From Sva-07 sp035529175 (lineage in GTDB: Bacteria > Actinomycetota > Acidimicrobiia > Acidimicrobiales > Ilumatobacteraceae): a stretch of DNA of 9,007 nt. Positions 6,452 through 9,007 of the stretch are shown in pieces. The translations under genes and the position numbers were made by a program. A model generated the notes under the pieces. It saw only the letters and a list, made by a program, of their open reading frames with translations. It did not search any database and was not told where the DNA came from. The stretch's first letter is position 1. Every line of letters starts with the position of its first letter. Where the stretch lies: NCBI GenBank assembly GCA_035529175.1, contig DATKXG010000342.1:1-9007 (forward strand), given 5' to 3'.

Positions 6452-6454
6452 CGT
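6449..6454 (+). promoter_or_regulatory. Putative -10 element overlapping a stop codon, before the serine hydrolase
   Basis: TAACGT begins with the TAA stop of the preceding ATPase gene and ends 7 nt before the GTG at 6462. It matches the TAnCGT hexamers found at the same distance upstream of the starts at 4377 and 8868. No clear Shine-Dalgarno precedes the GTG. The role is inferred from position and motif recurrence. Confidence 0.35.
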
Positions 6455-6461
6455 CGTCGAC

Positions 6462-7448
6462 GTGCCCGCTCTGCCCGTGCTCGTCGACGAGCTCTTCCAG
6501 CGTCCCGCCGACGAGGGAGTGACGCTCGCGCTGGTGATCCGGCAGCGTGACGAGATCATCGCCGAGCGCTACGGGATCCAGCCGGAGAACATCTTTCAGC
6601 CCGCTCTCGAGATCACGGCTGAGTCGACGCTGACGTCGTGGAGCATGGCCAAGTCGATGACGCACGCTGCGGTCGGCATCCTGGTCGGCGACGGTGTCCT
6701 CGACGTCGACCGGCCTGCCCCGCTTCCGGAGTGGGCGGGGACGCCGAAGGAAGCAATCACGACGCTCCAGCTGCTCGAGATGCGGTCTGGCCTCCGCTTC
6801 GTCGAGGACTACGTCGACGACGAGGTCTCGCACTGCATCGAGATGCTGTACGGCGACAGCGGGCCCAGTCACGCGGCCTATGCGGCGGCGCTCCCGCTCG
6901 ACCACGAGCCGGGAACCTTCTACAGCTACTCGTCGGGGACCACGAACATCGTGGCACGCATCATCGGCGACGTCGTGTGCGGCGGCCCTGGCGGCGACCC
7001 ACGGCGACGTCGCGACCTGGTCGAGGCCTTCCTGCACGACCGGCTGTTCGCGCCGATCGGCATGGACTCGGCGATCCCGCAGTTCGATGATGCCGGCGAC
7101 TTCGTGGGCTCGTCGTACGTGTTCGCAACCGCACGCGATTTCGCGAAGTTCGGCGAGCTCTACCGCCACGACGGCGTCACCGAAGCCGGCACGCGGATCC
7201 TGCCGACGGGCTGGGTCGACCACGCACGAACTCCGATCTCACACGACGACGAGAACGGCTGTGATTACGGCCGGCACTGGTGGATGTGGCCGGCGATCCC
7301 GGGCAGCCTGGCGTGTCATGGCCACGAGGGTCAGTACACAATCGTGGCGCCCGACCGCGAACTCGTCGTCGTCCACCTCGGCAAGACCGACGCTTCGGCG
7401 GCGCCGACGCTACGGGCGCGGCTGCGAGCGATGATCGACGTCTGCTGA
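6462..7448 (+). CDS. Serine hydrolase, beta-lactamase/PBP-like (family S12) fold
   Basis: This 328-residue protein resembles class C beta-lactamase-related serine hydrolases, a group including esterases, 6-aminohexanoate-dimer hydrolase and D-aminopeptidases. S61-M-A-K64 (within SWSMAKSMTHA) is the catalytic SxxK. TTLQLLEMRSGL (100-111) is a family landmark. Y156-S-S158 (in YSYSSGTTN) is at the YxN position with Ser for Asn, as I recall for 6-aminohexanoate hydrolase-like members. H288-E-G290 stands where KTG occurs in classical enzymes. There is no signal peptide or lipobox at the N-terminus (PALPVLVDELFQRP), so it is probably cytoplasmic and not a resistance enzyme. The GTG at 6462, 10 nt after the previous stop, is chosen because an alternative GTG at 6441 would overlap the ATPase gene and has no ribosome site. 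The same-strand order suggests possible co-transcription with the ATPases. The substrate is unknown. Confidence 0.87.
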   Translation: MPALPVLVDELFQRPADEGVTLALVIRQRDEIIAERYGIQPENIFQPALEITAESTLTSWSMAKSMTHAAVGILVGDGVLDVDRPAPLPEWAGTPKEAITTLQLLEMRSGLRFVEDYVDDEVSHCIEMLYGDSGPSHAAYAAALPLDHEPGTFYSYSSGTTNIVARIIGDVVCGGPGGDPRRRRDLVEAFLHDRLFAPIGMDSAIPQFDDAGDFVGSSYVFATARDFAKFGELYRHDGVTEAGTRILPTGWVDHARTPISHDDENGCDYGRHWWMWPAIPGSLACHGHEGQYTIVAPDRELVVVHLGKTDASAAPTLRARLRAMIDVC

Positions 7449-7464
7449 TCGATGCGTGTCGACG

Positions 7465-8826
7465 ATGAGTGAGGACGAACGCGATGGAACCGAGACCGTG
7501 ACCGGTCGCGGACTCGGCGAGGTCGACGACGACCGGACCCACGAGATGGATCGCGACGTGCTGCCGACCGGAGAGCTCCCTGCGCTGATCCGCGACGAGA
7601 GCGCTCCCCGCCGGCGGATGAAGCCGATCCGATTCACGATCAAGGTGCTGCTGCTCATCGTTATCGCGGTGTTCCTGCTCCCAGGGGTCCTGAGCGGCTT
7701 CCAGCAGGCGATCGACACCGTCCGCGATGTCAATCCCGCACTGCTGTTCGCCGGATTCGTGCTGCAGTTGCTCGCGCTGATGGCGTACTCACTGCTCACT
7801 CGGGCAACGCTCGGAACGGCCGGCCGGAGGCTGTCGCTCGCGCGCATCTTCCGCATCCAGCTCAGCACCAAGGCGCTGTCGAACATCGTCCCGGGCGGCA
7901 ACGCCGCCAGTTCGGCGCTCGGGTATCGCCTCCTCACCCTGTCGGGTATCAGCGGACCCGACGCCGGCTTCGCGCTCGCCACCGCAGGCATCGGTTCCGC
8001 TGTCGTGCTGAACATCATCTTCTGGACGGGACTGACGATGTCGATCCCGTTCCGTGGCGTCAACGAGGGGTACGCGCTCGCCGCGTTGCTCGGCATCATG
8101 ATCATGGGGCTCGCGGCCGGGCTCGTGATCGGGGTGATGGACGGCTCGGGCCGCGCCGAGCGTCTCCTGCGCTGGATCGCCCGCAAGGCGCGCTTCAACG
8201 AGGACCGGTTCGCCGCCGTGCTGCACCAGGTCGCCGAGCGGCTCGAGGAGCTCATCAGCGACCGTCAGCTGCTGCGCCGGGTGGTGTTCTGGGCGACCGC
8301 CAACTGGCTGCTCGACGCCGCCTCGCTCTGGGTCTTCCTGCGCGCGTACGGGGTCACGCTGCCGGTCGATGCCCTGCTCGTGGCGTTCGGCCTGGCGAAC
8401 GTGCTCGCGGCGATCCCGATCCTGCCCGGTGGTCTCGGCGTCGTCGAGGCCACCTATCTGACCGCACTCGTCGGCTTCGGCGTACCCCGCCGTGTGGCGG
8501 CACCGGCGATCGCGACGTACCGGTCGGCGCAGTACCTGATGCCGATCGCCATCGGAGCGCTCGCCTACGCATCGCTGCGGGTCGGACCCTGGAAGATCGA
8601 GAAACGCGATCGGCTCGTCGGGCTGCGAGACCTCGCTCGCTCCGAGTCCGCGCGTGGAGAGACCAAGATCGACTTCGCGCTGCGCTTCGGCGGCCGGCGG
8701 CCGATCGGCGACCCCGAACTCGATCCCGCGATCGCGGCGACGCTGCGCCACGACACGGAGACCGATCCCGAGTCCGCCGTCGCCGCCGACGATCAGGGCG
8801 GAGACGACGCAGATCGCGATCGCTGA
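7465..8826 (+). CDS. Integral membrane protein, lysylphosphatidylglycerol-synthase TM / flippase-like (UPF0104) family
   Basis: This 453-residue polytopic membrane protein has a charged cytoplasmic N-terminus of about 55 residues. Clear hydrophobic segments follow near 59-79, 90-111, 165-190, 202-224, 272-295, 302-320, 326-340 and 355-371, then a hydrophilic C-tail of about 75 residues ending in an acidic run (TETDPES...DDADRDR). The paired motifs NIVPGGNAASSALGYRLL (140-157) and ILPGGLGVVEATYLTALVGFG (319-339) are hallmarks of the family that includes the flippase half of MprF. The cytosolic aminoacyl-transferase domain of MprF is absent, so a lipid- or polyprenyl-linked-substrate transport role is possible, but no substrate is indicated. 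Start choice is uncertain: ATG 7465 is used, and GTG 7456 in the same frame would add three residues; neither has a good ribosome site. It lies 16 bp after the hydrolase stop, probably in the same transcript. Confidence 0.88.
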   Translation: MSEDERDGTETVTGRGLGEVDDDRTHEMDRDVLPTGELPALIRDESAPRRRMKPIRFTIKVLLLIVIAVFLLPGVLSGFQQAIDTVRDVNPALLFAGFVLQLLALMAYSLLTRATLGTAGRRLSLARIFRIQLSTKALSNIVPGGNAASSALGYRLLTLSGISGPDAGFALATAGIGSAVVLNIIFWTGLTMSIPFRGVNEGYALAALLGIMIMGLAAGLVIGVMDGSGRAERLLRWIARKARFNEDRFAAVLHQVAERLEELISDRQLLRRVVFWATANWLLDAASLWVFLRAYGVTLPVDALLVAFGLANVLAAIPILPGGLGVVEATYLTALVGFGVPRRVAAPAIATYRSAQYLMPIAIGALAYASLRVGPWKIEKRDRLVGLRDLARSESARGETKIDFALRFGGRRPIGDPELDPAIAATLRHDTETDPESAVAADDQGGDDADRDR

Positions 8827-8854
8827 CGCTTTCGCGCCGACGCGTGCGCAGCGA

Positions 8855-8860
8855 TACCGT
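8855..8860 (+). promoter_or_regulatory. Putative -10 element before the MaoC-like gene
   Basis: TACCGT ends 7 nt before the ATG at 8868, the same hexamer and nearly the same distance as upstream of 4377. The 41-bp gap after the membrane-protein gene holds no clear Shine-Dalgarno, so a new near-leaderless transcript may begin here. The -35 region is poor (TTCGCG at 8831-8836, 18 bp upstream). Confidence 0.4.
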
Positions 8861-8867
8861 CACGTTC

Positions 8868-9007
8868 ATGACAGTGCACGAACGCCCCTTCGGTCGGTAC
8901 CTCGAGGACTTCACCCCCGGCGACGTCCTGCGCCATTGGCCCGGCAAGACGATCACCGAGTACGACGACCACTTGTTCTGCATGATCACGATGAACCACC
9001 ACCCGTT
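8868..9007 (+). CDS. MaoC-like dehydratase/hydratase, N-terminal fragment (3' end outside window)
   Basis: The first 46 codons of a gene that runs off the window are visible. GRYLEDFTPGDVLRHWPGKTITE (residues 9-31) followed by MNHHP (42-46) is the typical opening of single-hotdog MaoC-family enoyl-CoA hydratases: a G-R-x-x-E-D-F start, then G-x-T-I-T-E, then the MN...P segment that leads toward the catalytic Asp/His region, which is cut off here. Such enzymes hydrate enoyl-CoA esters, and some act on mesaconyl-CoA. Too little is present to assign a substrate. The gene may begin a new transcription unit continuing to the right. Confidence 0.8.
   Translation, partial: MTVHERPFGRYLEDFTPGDVLRHWPGKTITEYDDHLFCMITMNHHP

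Noticed and set aside
5189..6559. 456-codon minus-strand frame opposite the second ATPase gene
   Set aside because: It is low in hydrophobic pattern and has no family features, and the plus-strand frame has complete ATPase motifs with a strong ribosome site.
7789..8751. 320-codon minus-strand frame opposite the membrane protein gene
   Set aside because: It is highly charged and repetitive in composition, and the plus strand encodes clear membrane spans with PGG motifs.
8816..8823. GCGATCGC octamer within the nested palindrome at the end of the membrane-protein gene (HIP1-like)
   Set aside because: GATC and CGATCG strings are frequent in this coding DNA; a single occurrence has no support as a HIP1 element or terminator.

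Overview
The window is high-GC, densely coded bacterial chromosome. GC-biased third positions, GTG starts, an apparent shortage of Shine-Dalgarno sites at operon heads, and a Get3-like ATPase pair resembling mycobacterial Rv3679/Rv3680 point to an actinobacterium. My impression is a marine or soil Acidimicrobiia member (Ilumatobacter-like), but that lineage is an inference and was not tested.

Layout, left to right. (1) Bases 1-2015, plus strand: the 3' part of nrdA and the complete nrdB, translationally coupled. They encode a class Ia ribonucleotide reductase whose two C-terminal tails look eukaryote-like. (2) Bases 1967-3163, minus strand: a CaiB/BaiF (class III) CoA-transferase that converges on nrdB and overlaps its 3' end by 49 bp. 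(3) Bases 3217-4134, plus strand: an HMG-CoA lyase-family enzyme, divergent from the CoA-transferase across only 53 bp. The two may act in sequence: activation of a branched hydroxydicarboxylic acid to its CoA ester, then retro-aldol cleavage. (4) Bases 4135-4376: a non-coding gap holding two homologous 49-nt hairpin elements and a likely promoter. (5) Bases 4377-6451, plus strand: two coupled ArsA/Get3-like ATPases. Their Walker A motifs are degraded in complementary ways, which predicts a heterodimer with one working composite ATP site. (6) Bases 6462-7448: a cytoplasmic serine hydrolase of the beta-lactamase/penicillin-binding-protein-like fold. (7) Bases 7465-8826: a multi-spanning membrane protein of the lysylphosphatidylglycerol-synthase transmembrane/flippase-like family. 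(8) Base 8868 to the edge: the N-terminus of a MaoC-like hydratase.

The most interesting signals are the asymmetric ATPase pair, the paired hairpin repeat with a compensatory base-pair change, and a recurring TAnCGT hexamer 7-8 nt before start codons that suggests leaderless or near-leaderless transcription. I saw no tRNA, rRNA, CRISPR array, transposase or phage gene.
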